A DNA stretch of 44,771 nucleotides from Akkermansiaceae bacterium UBA6138 (GCA_002422425.1 DIVG01000003.1:1-44771), one strand, 5' to 3'. Shown: positions 16,461-25,234, counted from the first letter of the stretch. Program-made: numbers and translations. The notes: generated from the sequence alone by a model not told the origin.

Positions 16461-18488
16461 TCAGGAGTTTGGTTGGGGTTCCAACTTGGAACCTGAAACG
16501 TTGGACCTGGAACCCGGCGCGGAGCGCCGTCCCGCGAGCCAGGTTTCGAAGATTAATACGAGAAGGGCGACGAGGATGAGCCATTTCCAGAGCTTTTGCG
16601 TCTCCTCTTTCTGCTCAGCTTCGACACGGATCTTCTCTGATCCGCTCAATTCCGGCCCGACGACGGGGGCGGACGCGTCGAGCAGGGGGATGCCGAGGGC
16701 GGCAAAATCGACGGCGGGATCGAAGGCGAAGGTGCGTCCCTCGGAGGGATCGAGATTGACGGCGACGAGGCGCTTTTGCCTGCCTTTTTCCTCTTCGTAA
16801 AAGCCGGGTTTGGTGTGGACGGTCTCTCCGACGTAGAGAGTCGGGGCCGAACGGATGCTGTAGCCGGCGTGGTCGAAGATGGAGTAGAGCAGCGGGACGA
16901 ACTTGGAGGAAAGGGCGAGCTGGCTTTCCTCGGGCCGCCATCCGGCAAGGAAGGCAAAGACAGCACCATCGCCGATGCGGTGCTCGAGGATCGCGGGCGA
17001 CTCGTCGTCAAAGGTCGCGACGACGCGCGAGGTCGAAGACGGAGTCATGGCGAGCTGGCGGTGTTCCCAGAACCGGATCTTCGTGAAATCGCGGATCTGG
17101 GCGCGGGCGAAAGGTTGCAGGACAGGGTGGTCAAAGTCGAGATTGGCGAGGAGGGCGTAGTCTTTCACCTCAGCCTCGCTGAGTTTCCAGTCGGCCTCAC
17201 CGGTGAGGGCGGCAAAGGCGTCGGACCCCGTCGCGTCTGAGGGCAGGGCGAGGATGAGTCCGCCCTTTTCGGCGAAACCGCGCAACTCCGCCCCGGTCTC
17301 CGCGGTCCACGCCCCGGTCACGACGACGACCTCGTGCGCGGCGAGGTCGGCGGCGGCGAGAGTCTCTGAAGTGGTCACGAGCGGCGTCAGGGCGGGAGTC
17401 GGCTGGAGGGCGCGGCGCAGGTAAAAGAGCGGCGAACCGGCGCTGTCGGCCTCACTCTCGGACCCGAGGAAGAGGATGCGAAGGGGGCGCGACTGCACGG
17501 GAGAGACGTGAACTTCGTTGTCAAAGGGATGGGCATCGCCGATGAGGACGAGAGTGCCGCGGGTCGCGTCGGCGGGGCGTGGCGGAGTAGAAAGAATGCG
17601 GCCGGTCCCCGGGGCGACGAGCGTCTCGAGGGCGGTCCCGGGGTGGTCTTTCCAGGCGAGGGTGACGGCGGGGCTGTCCGAGTCGGCGGAGTTCGTGATG
17701 CGCACGCGATAGACCTCGGCCTCGTCGATGTTCGAGCGCGGAGGGGTCGCGGCGAGAGCGAGGGAAAGATTGCCCGGCTTTTCCACGGTGAGGGGGAAGC
17801 ATCGCACCGAGACATCGGCGGACCAGGGATTTTCGTTGAGACGGTCGCGCTTTGCGCCCTCCTGAAAATCACTGATGAGAACGATCTCGCGGTGGTCGGC
17901 GGGAACGGAGGTGTCGGCCCCGAGGAGGAGATTTGCCGCCGTGACCATGGCCGCGCCGAGGTCGGTCCCGCGCCATCCTGGAAGGGCGGCGGGCTGGGCG
18001 GCGAGTTCGTCAAAGGCGGAGAGGCGGGCTCCGCTCCCGAGTCCGGCGAGGGCAGGCAGGTCGGCGGCGAGATGGAAGTCTTCGTCAAAGAAGGCGACGG
18101 CAACCTCGTCGGTGCTCCCGTAGCGTCCGATCGCCTCGCGGGCGGCGGCGAGCGAGGCGTCACGCAGACCGTCGCGCTGCATCGAGGCGCTGCGGTCGAG
18201 GAGGATGACGGCGCGGGTGAGCCGGGTCTCTTCCGAAGGCAACTTCACCGAGGCAAGAAAGGGGCGGCCGAAGGCAAAGGCAAGCAGCAGGATCGCGAGG
18301 CAGCGCAGGGCGAGGAGGAGGAGATGCTCGATCCGGGTGCGGCGGGTGACCCGCTCGGGCGACTTCGCGAGAAACATGAGCGAACTGAACTCAAGGTGCT
18401 CCTTCGGCGGGCGACGGCGCAGATGCAGCAGGATCGGCACCGCGATGGCGGCAACCCCGAGAAGATAGAGCGGGAAAAGAAAACTCAC
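16461..18488 (-). CDS. BatA-type VWA membrane protein, first gene of envelope operon
   Basis: A 675-residue protein with the BatA N-terminal double-transmembrane domain (MSFLFPLYLLGVAAIAVPIL then HLLLLALRCLAILLLAFAFG; family TIGR02226). A VWA domain follows with an intact MIDAS, D98-R-S100-A-S102 (VILLDRSASMQRDG). A Rossmann/GATase-like domain follows (LRILFLGSESEAD, VVVTGAWTAETGAELRGFAEKGG), and a final transmembrane helix (LWKWLILVALLVLIFETW). The VWA domain is expected to bind metal and a protein partner outside the cytoplasm. The start is GTG at 18488, before the typical SFLFPLYLLG sequence. It begins a five-gene minus-strand operon, 37 bases upstream of the giant protein. The MoxR ATPase and DUF58 genes that usually stand in front are absent here. 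Confidence 0.9.
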   Translation of the reverse strand: MSFLFPLYLLGVAAIAVPILLHLRRRPPKEHLEFSSLMFLAKSPERVTRRTRIEHLLLLALRCLAILLLAFAFGRPFLASVKLPSEETRLTRAVILLDRSASMQRDGLRDASLAAAREAIGRYGSTDEVAVAFFDEDFHLAADLPALAGLGSGARLSAFDELAAQPAALPGWRGTDLGAAMVTAANLLLGADTSVPADHREIVLISDFQEGAKRDRLNENPWSADVSVRCFPLTVEKPGNLSLALAATPPRSNIDEAEVYRVRITNSADSDSPAVTLAWKDHPGTALETLVAPGTGRILSTPPRPADATRGTLVLIGDAHPFDNEVHVSPVQSRPLRILFLGSESEADSAGSPLFYLRRALQPTPALTPLVTTSETLAAADLAAHEVVVVTGAWTAETGAELRGFAEKGGLILALPSDATGSDAFAALTGEADWKLSEAEVKDYALLANLDFDHPVLQPFARAQIRDFTKIRFWEHRQLAMTPSSTSRVVATFDDESPAILEHRIGDGAVFAFLAGWRPEESQLALSSKFVPLLYSIFDHAGYSIRSAPTLYVGETVHTKPGFYEEEKGRQKRLVAVNLDPSEGRTFAFDPAVDFAALGIPLLDASAPVVGPELSGSEKIRVEAEQKEETQKLWKWLILVALLVLIFETWLAGRRSAPGSRSNVSGSKLEPQPNS

Positions 18489-18658
18489 AGCACCGGGAAC
18501 CCTGCCATGTTTTGGGAACCGAGGCGAGGACGTTTTTGCGGAGGCGAGCGGATGTGGCGGCGTAGGAAGGGTATCCGGCGAGACTCCCTGAATCCCGGGA
18601 CGACGGTTTTCTCCTTCATAAAACGGCCATGAAAACCGGCATGCCGTGAGCGCGGCTC

Positions 18659-19630
18659 TCAGAAACGTCGGCCGATCTCTTCACGAAGTCTCTCCGCATA
18701 TTGCCCGCGCCAGTGACGCTGGGGATGATTCAAGAACCAACTTTCCCGAAGATCCCAGAAAGGAGAAAGGTATTTTTCCTCAAGGCCAGGACTCGTTTTG
18801 TCACTCTTGATCCCCGCCCCGGGATAGACCGTGATCTCCCCGCCGAAAAAATCAGTTTGATTGCAGAGGAAATCAAAACGGGCGTAATCCACCCCTACCG
18901 AAAGACCCACGGCGGATTTCACGATTTCGGGAAAATAAGACGGGAGTTCAAAGTTACCCGGTAAGGTCCCCCACAACACAGGCTCGGGACCGTTAAAAAC
19001 CGATCGCCTCCTGTCAATATCGAAGTAGGCGCTTTCGTCCTCTCCATCGCTGTTCCGCCGGGAGACCGATGCGAGCAAAGCCCTTCCGTTGGCACAGCGG
19101 ACACTGATGTCCATCAACCCGTGAGGCCCGGTGGAAGCGATCCGCTCTTCCGCGAGAATTTCGCGATGAGGGGAGAAATACCCCCACTGATAATGCTGGC
19201 GACCGTAGGTGTGCCTCATCCAGGCCCTCGTCGTCCGATCAAGTTCCCGCCTGAGACCGGCAATCCGATCCGGCGTGACCGCCGTGTGGAAAATATTCCG
19301 CTTACAGCTATGAGTCGCTTTGATAACCAGATCCCTCGCAAAAAGTGAATCAGGGGCCTCACTCAGCGTTCTCCCGCGCCAAAGAAGCTCGGGCAGCTTC
19401 AACGCCGGAAGACGTTCCCGCGAGTAGTCCCTCGTAAGAAGTTTGTTACAAAAAACGCGGAAGAGAGGATTGTGATCGAAGACCTTTCTCCAGAGGATCT
19501 TCTCTGCATAGGTCGTCGGAAAAGCCACGTTCGGCCAGAATCCGAGCCGTGTTCGGAAGCGGCGGATCTGATTGGGGAAACGGCAATAAACGCGCCGATT
19601 GACTCGATCAAAGAAAGCCCGATGATTCAT
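18659..19630 (-). CDS. TupA-like ATP-grasp glycan biosynthesis protein
   Basis: A 323-residue protein of the TupA-like ATP-grasp group (PF14305-type). The N-terminal signature FPTTYAEKILWRKVFDHNPLF matches the conserved opening P.T..EK..W...D.NP.F. Later there are an ATP-grasp-like Lys strand (ARDLVIKATHSCKRNIF), an acidic segment (REILAEERI) and a GVDYARFDFL strand with DFFGGEITVYPGAGI, the usual metal-binding end of the fold. The family is found in capsule, teichuronopeptide and exopolysaccharide clusters and is thought to ligate amino acids to glycans; the substrate here is unknown. It lies 33 bases downstream of a formyltransferase gene, so the two may modify the same sugar. DNA composition looks less GC-rich than the flanking operons, hinting at an accessory origin. 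Confidence 0.85.
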   Translation of the reverse strand: MNHRAFFDRVNRRVYCRFPNQIRRFRTRLGFWPNVAFPTTYAEKILWRKVFDHNPLFRVFCNKLLTRDYSRERLPALKLPELLWRGRTLSEAPDSLFARDLVIKATHSCKRNIFHTAVTPDRIAGLRRELDRTTRAWMRHTYGRQHYQWGYFSPHREILAEERIASTGPHGLMDISVRCANGRALLASVSRRNSDGEDESAYFDIDRRRSVFNGPEPVLWGTLPGNFELPSYFPEIVKSAVGLSVGVDYARFDFLCNQTDFFGGEITVYPGAGIKSDKTSPGLEEKYLSPFWDLRESWFLNHPQRHWRGQYAERLREEIGRRF

Positions 19631-19663
19631 TACTAGTTCGGGTTGAGGTCCCGGAATAGGCGG

Positions 19664-20668
19664 TTATCGACAGCCCTCCCGGGACATGGGATTTCGGATT
19701 GATTTCACGGCCCGGCGAAGTCTCCAGAAGGGATACCGTATCGCTTTGTGAAAAGGATTCCGTCGAGCCAGCCGGATACGGGCGTCGCTGATGTCTGTCT
19801 CGATTTGCAGGGGAGTGACTCGCGGCGGAGCTCCCCACGGGGGCCCGATCACGGAGGTCAGGGCGACGACCGGGTATTCCTCACGCCGGACCGCCCCGGA
19901 AAGAGGGCTCCACCGGTGGGTGAAACCGGGGGAGCACTCGAAGAGGCGCATTACGGCAGCCAAGGTCTTGTCGGGCGTGATATCGAATTCATGTTTCGTG
20001 CAGTTTCGATAGTTGCCCTCGTTCGGATCTTGAGGCCGCGCTTCGAACCTGCCGTCCAGATAGGGAATCAGATCGCAGCGGACCATTTCGGCGGCAGCCA
20101 GCGCCGCCGCGACGTCCCAAATGACATAATCAGGGGTTTTCGACCAAGGCAAGGGACGTTGTCCGATGAGAGGGCCCTCATCAATTTCTCTTACAAGACG
20201 GTGAACGGTGATGCCGCCGTATTCTTCGGCCTTGCCATCGACCAGCATCGAGATACGGGGCGCCTTTCCTTTGTAGTGGGGAAGCAGGGCCGGGTGAAAG
20301 TTAACCGCTTTTCTGCCGAACATTTCAAGCACTTCGGAAGGCACAATCTGGTGTGTCATCAATGTGATCAGCGTGTCCGCTCCGGTCGAGGCGATTTCCT
20401 GACGAAGGTTCGGCATCCGGGAAAGGCGGTCGATGAGACGAACCGGGACAGCAAGCTTTTTCGAAAGAGTTCCGAAAGGGACCGCTCCGCTCGCTGCCGC
20501 ACGAACCCGCTGACTGAAGCGCGGCCTTTCCGCCCTGCGACTTCCCGTCCAGAAAGCGGCGACTTCCTGGCCTGAATCCAGCCATTCTTTCACGACGTGA
20601 TCGGAGACGAGGCCAGGCTCAAGGATGATCAAAGCCCGGTGCGGTTGTAAACTTGATCCCGGGCCCAT
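19664..20668 (-). CDS. Formyltransferase-family protein (probable sugar N-formyltransferase)
   Basis: A 334-residue protein of the formyl transferase family (Fmt/ArnA/WbtJ fold). The catalytic triad pattern is visible: N123-F-H125 in AVNFHPALLPHYKG and D163 in EIDEGPLIGQ, joined by the typical GGITVHRLVREIDEGP motif. There is no recognisable Fmt C-terminal tRNA-binding domain, and the neighbour is a TupA-like glycan enzyme, so N-formylation of an amino-sugar nucleotide from 10-formyl-THF is more likely than methionyl-tRNA formylation. The N-terminus (HRALIILEPGLVSDHVVKEWLD) is the first Rossmann strand. The ATG at 20668 is the best start; a TTG at codon 13 is an alternative. The two genes form a pair on the minus strand, 33 bases apart. 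Confidence 0.82.
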   Translation of the reverse strand: MGPGSSLQPHRALIILEPGLVSDHVVKEWLDSGQEVAAFWTGSRRAERPRFSQRVRAAASGAVPFGTLSKKLAVPVRLIDRLSRMPNLRQEIASTGADTLITLMTHQIVPSEVLEMFGRKAVNFHPALLPHYKGKAPRISMLVDGKAEEYGGITVHRLVREIDEGPLIGQRPLPWSKTPDYVIWDVAAALAAAEMVRCDLIPYLDGRFEARPQDPNEGNYRNCTKHEFDITPDKTLAAVMRLFECSPGFTHRWSPLSGAVRREEYPVVALTSVIGPPWGAPPRVTPLQIETDISDARIRLARRNPFHKAIRYPFWRLRRAVKSIRNPMSREGCR

Positions 20669-20869
20669 TGAATTGACTATAATGGATGTTCTACTGGAGT
20701 CTCGGGAATCCTTCAGCTGTTTCCCCGGATCTTTCCCTCTCGTTCCTTACCATTTCGATAAGACCATCCTCAAGCGGGGTTTCATCCGCACCCTCTGTTC
20801 CGGGTGAATCTTCGAATCGGAACCGCGATGCTCACGGCGAAACCGCCACTTCAAAATGGCACCACCCCC

Positions 20870-22987
20870 TCAATCCGCCACCAGCCCGCATCTCTCAAGT
20901 AACGCATTGAGCTCGGGATCGCGGCCCATGAAGTCGCGGAAGAGTTCGGCCGCCTCGACGGAGTTGCCGCGGCTGAGGATCTTATCGCGGAACTCGCGTC
21001 CGACTTCGGGGCTGATGACGCCAGCTCCGGCAAAGCGGGTGAAGGCGTCGGCATCGAGGACTTCGGCCCACTTGTAGGAATAATAGCCCGCCGCGTAGCC
21101 GGTCGAGCTCGCAAAGAGGTGGGTGAAACGCCGCGCCATCGTCGGCGGATGAATCGCGAGGGGCATCGTGTAACCGTCGAGGATATCTCGCACGAGCTGG
21201 TCGAGATCGCCGTTTTCGGGTTTCTCATAGTGCTTGATATGGAGATCGAGGTCCATCTTCCCAAAGGCGAGCTGGCGCATCATGACCATGGCGGACTGGA
21301 AGTTCCGGGCACCGATCATTTTCTGGAAAAGAGCCTCGGGGATGAGCTCGCCGGTCTCGTAGTGCTTCGCGAAGAAGTCGAGACTGACCCGCGACCAGCA
21401 GAAGTTCTCCATGATCTGCGAAGGCAGCTCAACGAAGTCCCAGACGACCTTGACGCCGTTCAGTGACTTGATCTCGACCTCGCCGAGAAGGTGGTGGAGA
21501 AGGTGCCCGAATTCGTGGAAGACAGTCTCGACCTCACGGTGAGTGAGGAGGGCGGGCCGGTCCTTCGAGGAAGGGGTGAGATTGCCGCAGATCAGACCGA
21601 GGTGCGGTTCGCGGGGTTTACCTTCGATCGCGGGCGACCCGGTGCGAAGGTAGTTCATCCAGGCACCGCCGCGTTTTTCCTCGCGCGGATGCCAGTCGGC
21701 GTAGAATGAGCCGAGAAGATCGCCGCTCGCCGCGTCGCGCAGTTCGTAAAATTTCACCTCGGGATGCCAGACTTCGACACCGTCGCCGACAGGCGTTTCC
21801 CCGGGTTTGGCATAGGTGGCGTTGCCCTCGACGATACGAAAACCGAAGACCTGCTCGGTGAGGCGGAACATGCCCTCAATGACATTGCCGATCGCGAAGT
21901 AAGGCCGCAATTCCTCTTCATCAAAGGCGTAGTTTTCCTTGCGCAGCTTTTCGGCCCAGTAGGCGACGTCCCAGGGCTGGAATTTCCCGGCCCAACCCGG
22001 TTCGTGCTGGCGGCGGAAGTTTTCCAGCTCGTCGATGTCGCGGGCGAAATAGGGCTTGGTTCGCTCGGCGAGGTCTTCGACAAAGCGCAGCGCCGCCTCT
22101 CCGGTGCCGGCCATGCGTTCTTCGAGCACCTGATCGGCGAAGTTCGCCTTGCCGAGAAGCTCGGCGCGCTCATGACGCAGCTTCAGGATCTCCCAGACGA
22201 GCTCGGTGTTGTCGTAGTCGCCTCCGTTGCCCACGGTGATGCTGCCGCGCCAGACTTCCTCGCGCAAGGTCGCGTCATCGGCATACTCGAGCACGGGGAA
22301 ATAGACGGGCGCCTTCAGCGTAATACGATAGACAGGGGCTTCGTCGGTGCCGAGCTCCTTGGCCGAGGCCTCGCTGCGAAGCACGGCGCGGGAGGTCCCG
22401 GGCAGTCCGGCAAGACGCGCGTCATCTTCGAGGACGAGCTCCCACGCGTTCGTGGAATCGAGGACGTTCTCGGAAAATTTCTGGGTGATCCGGGCCAGTT
22501 CGGACTGCACTTCCTCAAGCCTGACTTTTTTCCCCTCGGGCAGATCCGCACCGCTGCTGATGAAGTCCTTCATCGTCTCGTCGAGGAAACGTTTCCGCAC
22601 TCCCGTCAGGGCAGTTGCCTCCGCCGTTTCGGAATAAGCCTTGAGACGGCTCCAGAGCGCGGCGTTGAGGGGAATGCGCGAGTAAAACTGAGTCACCTCG
22701 GGCAACATCACATTTTGGGCGGCTCGCAGTGCCTCACAGTTGCGCACCGAATCGAGATGCCCGACGCGGCCCCACGCCATCGAGAGCTCCTCGGTGGCGA
22801 GCTCCAGCTCGAGGAGGGTGTTCTCAAAAGTCAGTTCACCCTTCTCGAAGGGAGCGGCGAGCCGGTCTATTCTTTCCTGCGCCCGCGAGAGCGCCTCGCG
22901 GATGTCGGGCTCGATCGCCTCGGGAACGAGCCGCGACCAGCGGATATGAAATTCATTTTCGAGGAAAGGGTGGGCCGAGTTTGACAT
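20870..22987 (-). CDS. prlC: M3 family metallopeptidase (oligopeptidase A type)
   Basis: A 705-residue cytoplasmic zinc oligopeptidase of the M3 family. The zinc motif is H491-E492-F-G-H495 with the third ligand E520 in DFVELPSQ, in the spacing usual for M3. The C-terminal signature YYSYKWAEVLDADAF is also typical of thimet-oligopeptidase/OpdA proteins, as is the N-terminal helical half. Full length matches the family (about 680-710). I start at the ATG at 22987 (MSNSAHPF); an upstream in-frame GTG at 23146 would add 53 Arg/Ala-rich residues without family similarity and overlap the next gene. It degrades short peptides, such as leftover signal peptides, in other bacteria. It is transcribed 80 bases downstream of a DUF6580 gene and lies well apart from the formyltransferase downstream. 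Confidence 0.95.
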   Translation of the reverse strand: MSNSAHPFLENEFHIRWSRLVPEAIEPDIREALSRAQERIDRLAAPFEKGELTFENTLLELELATEELSMAWGRVGHLDSVRNCEALRAAQNVMLPEVTQFYSRIPLNAALWSRLKAYSETAEATALTGVRKRFLDETMKDFISSGADLPEGKKVRLEEVQSELARITQKFSENVLDSTNAWELVLEDDARLAGLPGTSRAVLRSEASAKELGTDEAPVYRITLKAPVYFPVLEYADDATLREEVWRGSITVGNGGDYDNTELVWEILKLRHERAELLGKANFADQVLEERMAGTGEAALRFVEDLAERTKPYFARDIDELENFRRQHEPGWAGKFQPWDVAYWAEKLRKENYAFDEEELRPYFAIGNVIEGMFRLTEQVFGFRIVEGNATYAKPGETPVGDGVEVWHPEVKFYELRDAASGDLLGSFYADWHPREEKRGGAWMNYLRTGSPAIEGKPREPHLGLICGNLTPSSKDRPALLTHREVETVFHEFGHLLHHLLGEVEIKSLNGVKVVWDFVELPSQIMENFCWSRVSLDFFAKHYETGELIPEALFQKMIGARNFQSAMVMMRQLAFGKMDLDLHIKHYEKPENGDLDQLVRDILDGYTMPLAIHPPTMARRFTHLFASSTGYAAGYYSYKWAEVLDADAFTRFAGAGVISPEVGREFRDKILSRGNSVEAAELFRDFMGRDPELNALLERCGLVAD

Positions 22988-23067
22988 GCACGGACGATAA
23001 ATCCCTGCGCCGCGACGTAAAGCAATTGCGGCACGAACGGAGATTTTTTCCGAACATCGGGAGGATG

Positions 23068-23664
23068 TCAGGAAACGGGCACGGTGACGGCACCCGGCAC
23101 CTGCGAACGCCGCTCGACGAAACAGAGCAAGCCCGCGATCGCGCACCAGATCGAGTCAGCGATGAGGGAGTTACGCAGGAACATCCAGGCGGGAGGATTA
23201 ATCCCCGGAACCCCCGTCGTTTGCGCCTGCCACCACCCTATGGGCGATTTTTCGTAACCAGACCAGAGGAACCAGCTGTAAGTGTTGGCGACAGCGTAAA
23301 AGAGAACACCGCAGAGGAGCGTGCCGCACCACATCATCGGCCAGATTTTCCCGAATCGACCCGCCTTGCCACCGATGAAAGCAACGGCCACGTAAAAAAA
23401 AGCCGACATCAGGGTGTAGAATCCGATCCCGCCGCCGCCGCCGTGGACCAGGCCGAGAGCAAGGTCACTGGAGACGAGGAGGACAACGGGAAGCCACCAG
23501 AACCGCGCTCCCAGCAACATCGCGCCTCCAAAGGTGATCGCCATGAGCGGTGCCGTGTTGCCGAGGAAATCGAACGAAGAGGCCGCGACACGATACCCCA
23601 CCGTGAGGAGAAGGAGCGGAACCAGCCACTTCAGGGAGAGACGCTCGGGAAAAGCCGGGTTCAA
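23068..23664 (-). CDS. DUF6580 family membrane protein
   Basis: A 198-residue membrane protein with about five or six hydrophobic helices. Features match the DUF6580 family, known in PVC and Bacteroidetes: an opening helix (LVPLLLLTVGYRVAAS), the loop NTAPLMAITFGGAMLLGARFW, then PVVLLVSSDLALGLVHG, and a late helix (NSLIADSIWCAIAGLLCFVE). The Gly-rich GGGGGIGFYTL loop joins helices. Function is unknown; the fold resembles small ECF-type transporter components, but no energy-coupling gene is nearby. It lies 36 bases downstream of the thioredoxin gene on the same strand. The ATG at 23664 puts a basic residue pair before the first helix. Confidence 0.75.
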   Translation of the reverse strand: MNPAFPERLSLKWLVPLLLLTVGYRVAASSFDFLGNTAPLMAITFGGAMLLGARFWWLPVVLLVSSDLALGLVHGGGGGIGFYTLMSAFFYVAVAFIGGKAGRFGKIWPMMWCGTLLCGVLFYAVANTYSWFLWSGYEKSPIGWWQAQTTGVPGINPPAWMFLRNSLIADSIWCAIAGLLCFVERRSQVPGAVTVPVS

Positions 23665-23700
23665 AATACGAAAGTTGAATAAACCGCAGAGACGAAATAT

Positions 23701-24030
23701 TCAGGCGAGCGACTGGAGCTTCTGCACAATCGCGTCCTTCATCATAATGCCGGTCTTAGTCTCTTTGACCTCCCCGTCCTTCATGAAGATGAGGGTCGGG
23801 ACGGCGCGAATGCCGAAACGCATCGCCAGATCGCGGTGCGCCATGACATCGACCTTGGTCACCTTGGCCGTGTCGCCGACTTGAACGGCGACCTCGTCAA
23901 GCACCGGAGCAAGCATTTTGCAAGGTCCGCAGTGCTCGGACCAGAAATCGATAATCACGGGGACGGAAGCCTGCTCGGCCTCGACTGCAAAGTTGTCACT
24001 GGTGAGATTGACGATGGATTCGTGTGCCAT
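23701..24030 (-). CDS. trxA: Thioredoxin with His before the CGPC active site
   Basis: A 109-residue thioredoxin, the usual length. The active site C34-G-P-C37 is intact, cis-Pro is P78 (RAVPTLIF), and buried D28 is present in VIIDFW. The usual Trp before the first Cys (WCGPC) is replaced by His33 in SEHCGPC; the Trp two residues earlier in FW is retained. His at this place should change the redox potential or partner choice, though the fold is standard. It is predicted cytoplasmic, with no signal peptide, and reduced by a thioredoxin reductase not in this window. Downstream are DUF6580 and the M3 peptidase; upstream is a 235-base gap after the proline-rich protein. The MAHESIVNLTSDNF start is typical. 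Confidence 0.95.
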   Translation of the reverse strand: MAHESIVNLTSDNFAVEAEQASVPVIIDFWSEHCGPCKMLAPVLDEVAVQVGDTAKVTKVDVMAHRDLAMRFGIRAVPTLIFMKDGEVKETKTGIMMKDAIVQKLQSLA

Positions 24031-24265
24031 GGCGGATGCAGAGATGGGTTGAAATAAAAATGACCGGACGCTCGGGACCGGACGACTATTTCCTCCAATA
24101 TGGGAGGAGGGGCAAGCGGGAAATGGTCCAAGGGGACACTTCCTTCCTGCGCCTGATCATTTCAGCTACGGCAACTCCCGAAAACTCCCCCCTTGAGGAA
24201 ATTCCCGAAAAGTCTCCACACCTGATCGACCGGTCCTACCGCCTGAGAGGCGGACTCCCCCGGAA

Positions 24266-25081
24266 TCAGCTACCAGCACCCATTTTGGTAACCAGCTCGA
24301 TAGCCAGAACCGCGAGGGCGAGGATGAGAACGATGATTGCAAATGGCATAAGTCCGGATTCTTCGAATTCTTCTTCCCACTCTTCCTCTGCCTCCGCAGC
24401 AGGGGTTTGAATGGCGGGTTTTGGGGGGATACTCTTGCTTGTCGGGGCCGGTCCCATGACCTGAGACGGTCCCATTTTGGTCGTTGCCTGGGGAAGTGGC
24501 TTGGCACCGGACTGAAGCGGGGCCGTGACACGCCCGATCGGGCCGGGACCGCCCGGGTTGGGCTTCGCGAGAGGGATCGTCTTGGCCCCGACGGCAGAGG
24601 CCGGGGGAGCCGCCGCCGGAGGCTGGGCCATGGGGGGGGACGCCGCCCCGGCGATGGATACGGGCCGGGTCGGCCCGAGCGGATCGGGAGCCTTGGCAAG
24701 CGGAATCGTCTTCGCCCCGGTCGGTGGCGCGGGAGCCGCAGGTGCCACGGGGATTCCCGGTGCCGGAGGGGCGGAGGGAGGGAGTGGTGCCGAAGGCGGC
24801 GCGGGCGCGGAAGGAGCGGACGGCGGGGGGGGAGCGATCGCCGAAGGTGCCGGAGGAGGAGTCACGGGGGCAGGAGGCCTGCTGACGGGAAGGAGTGCCG
24901 CCCCGTCAATCGGCCCAGTCGCCGGAGCTACCACGCCGGAGGGAACCGGGGCCGTTGAACCTTTTGGAGCGACCGGCCCGGAATCGTCGGACTGGGCTCT
25001 TAAACTGATTCTAACCGTTTCCTTCTTCAAAGGCACCGTCGAAGTGGTGACGGAAGGTTTTGGTGGATCTTGATCACTCAT
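24266..25081 (-). CDS. Proline-rich tail-anchored protein with internal repeats
   Basis: A 271-residue protein. The N-terminus carries TVPLKKETVRISLRA, a phrase recurrent in verrucomicrobial proline-rich proteins (recollection, not searched). The middle 160 residues are Pro/Ala/Gly-rich and include three related units, GAKTIPLAKAPDP, GAKTIPLAKPNPGG and GAKPLPQATTKMG. An acidic stretch (EAEEEWEEEFEESG) precedes a single C-terminal hydrophobic helix (LMPFAIIVLILALAVLAIELV) and a short tail. This suggests a cytoplasmic disordered protein anchored by its C-terminus in the membrane. I recognise no enzyme or binding domain. The repeats could be short linear motifs for a partner protein. An AT-rich palindrome lies just upstream of the start. 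Start ATG at 25081 (MSDQDPPKP) is the only one fitting the composition. Confidence 0.75.
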   Translation of the reverse strand: MSDQDPPKPSVTTSTVPLKKETVRISLRAQSDDSGPVAPKGSTAPVPSGVVAPATGPIDGAALLPVSRPPAPVTPPPAPSAIAPPPPSAPSAPAPPSAPLPPSAPPAPGIPVAPAAPAPPTGAKTIPLAKAPDPLGPTRPVSIAGAASPPMAQPPAAAPPASAVGAKTIPLAKPNPGGPGPIGRVTAPLQSGAKPLPQATTKMGPSQVMGPAPTSKSIPPKPAIQTPAAEAEEEWEEEFEESGLMPFAIIVLILALAVLAIELVTKMGAGS

Positions 25082-25089
25082 AAAGGGAT

Positions 25090-25104
25090 AACTTTTAAAA
25101 AGTT
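25090..25104. promoter_or_regulatory. AT-rich palindrome upstream of proline-rich protein gene
   Basis: AACTTTTAAAAAGTT is a 7+1+7 palindrome eight bases before the ATG at 25081. It could be an operator or a hairpin limiting ribosome access. No further evidence is visible. Confidence 0.3.
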
Positions 25105-25234
25105 CAGAGGCTGATTAAGGCCTTGAAACCGCCGTAATGTCAAACCCATAATCAAATACGACGACGGAATCCAGTTTTTTTCACGATTCAGGGCACTGGA
25201 ATTCAGACGCAATGCTGCGATAGTCTCTCCTTAC

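Noticed and set aside
18604..18638. CGGTTTTC/GAAAACCG inverted repeat upstream of the BatA gene
   Set aside because: Eight-base stem with a 19-base loop, no T-run; may be chance, so it was not listed as an operator.
21764..22984. 406-codon plus-strand frame
   Set aside because: Antisense to the M3 peptidase, whose HEFGH motif and full length are clear.
24239..24253. CCGCCT/AGGCGG hairpin after the proline-rich gene
   Set aside because: Short stem with no T-run; not enough for a terminator call.
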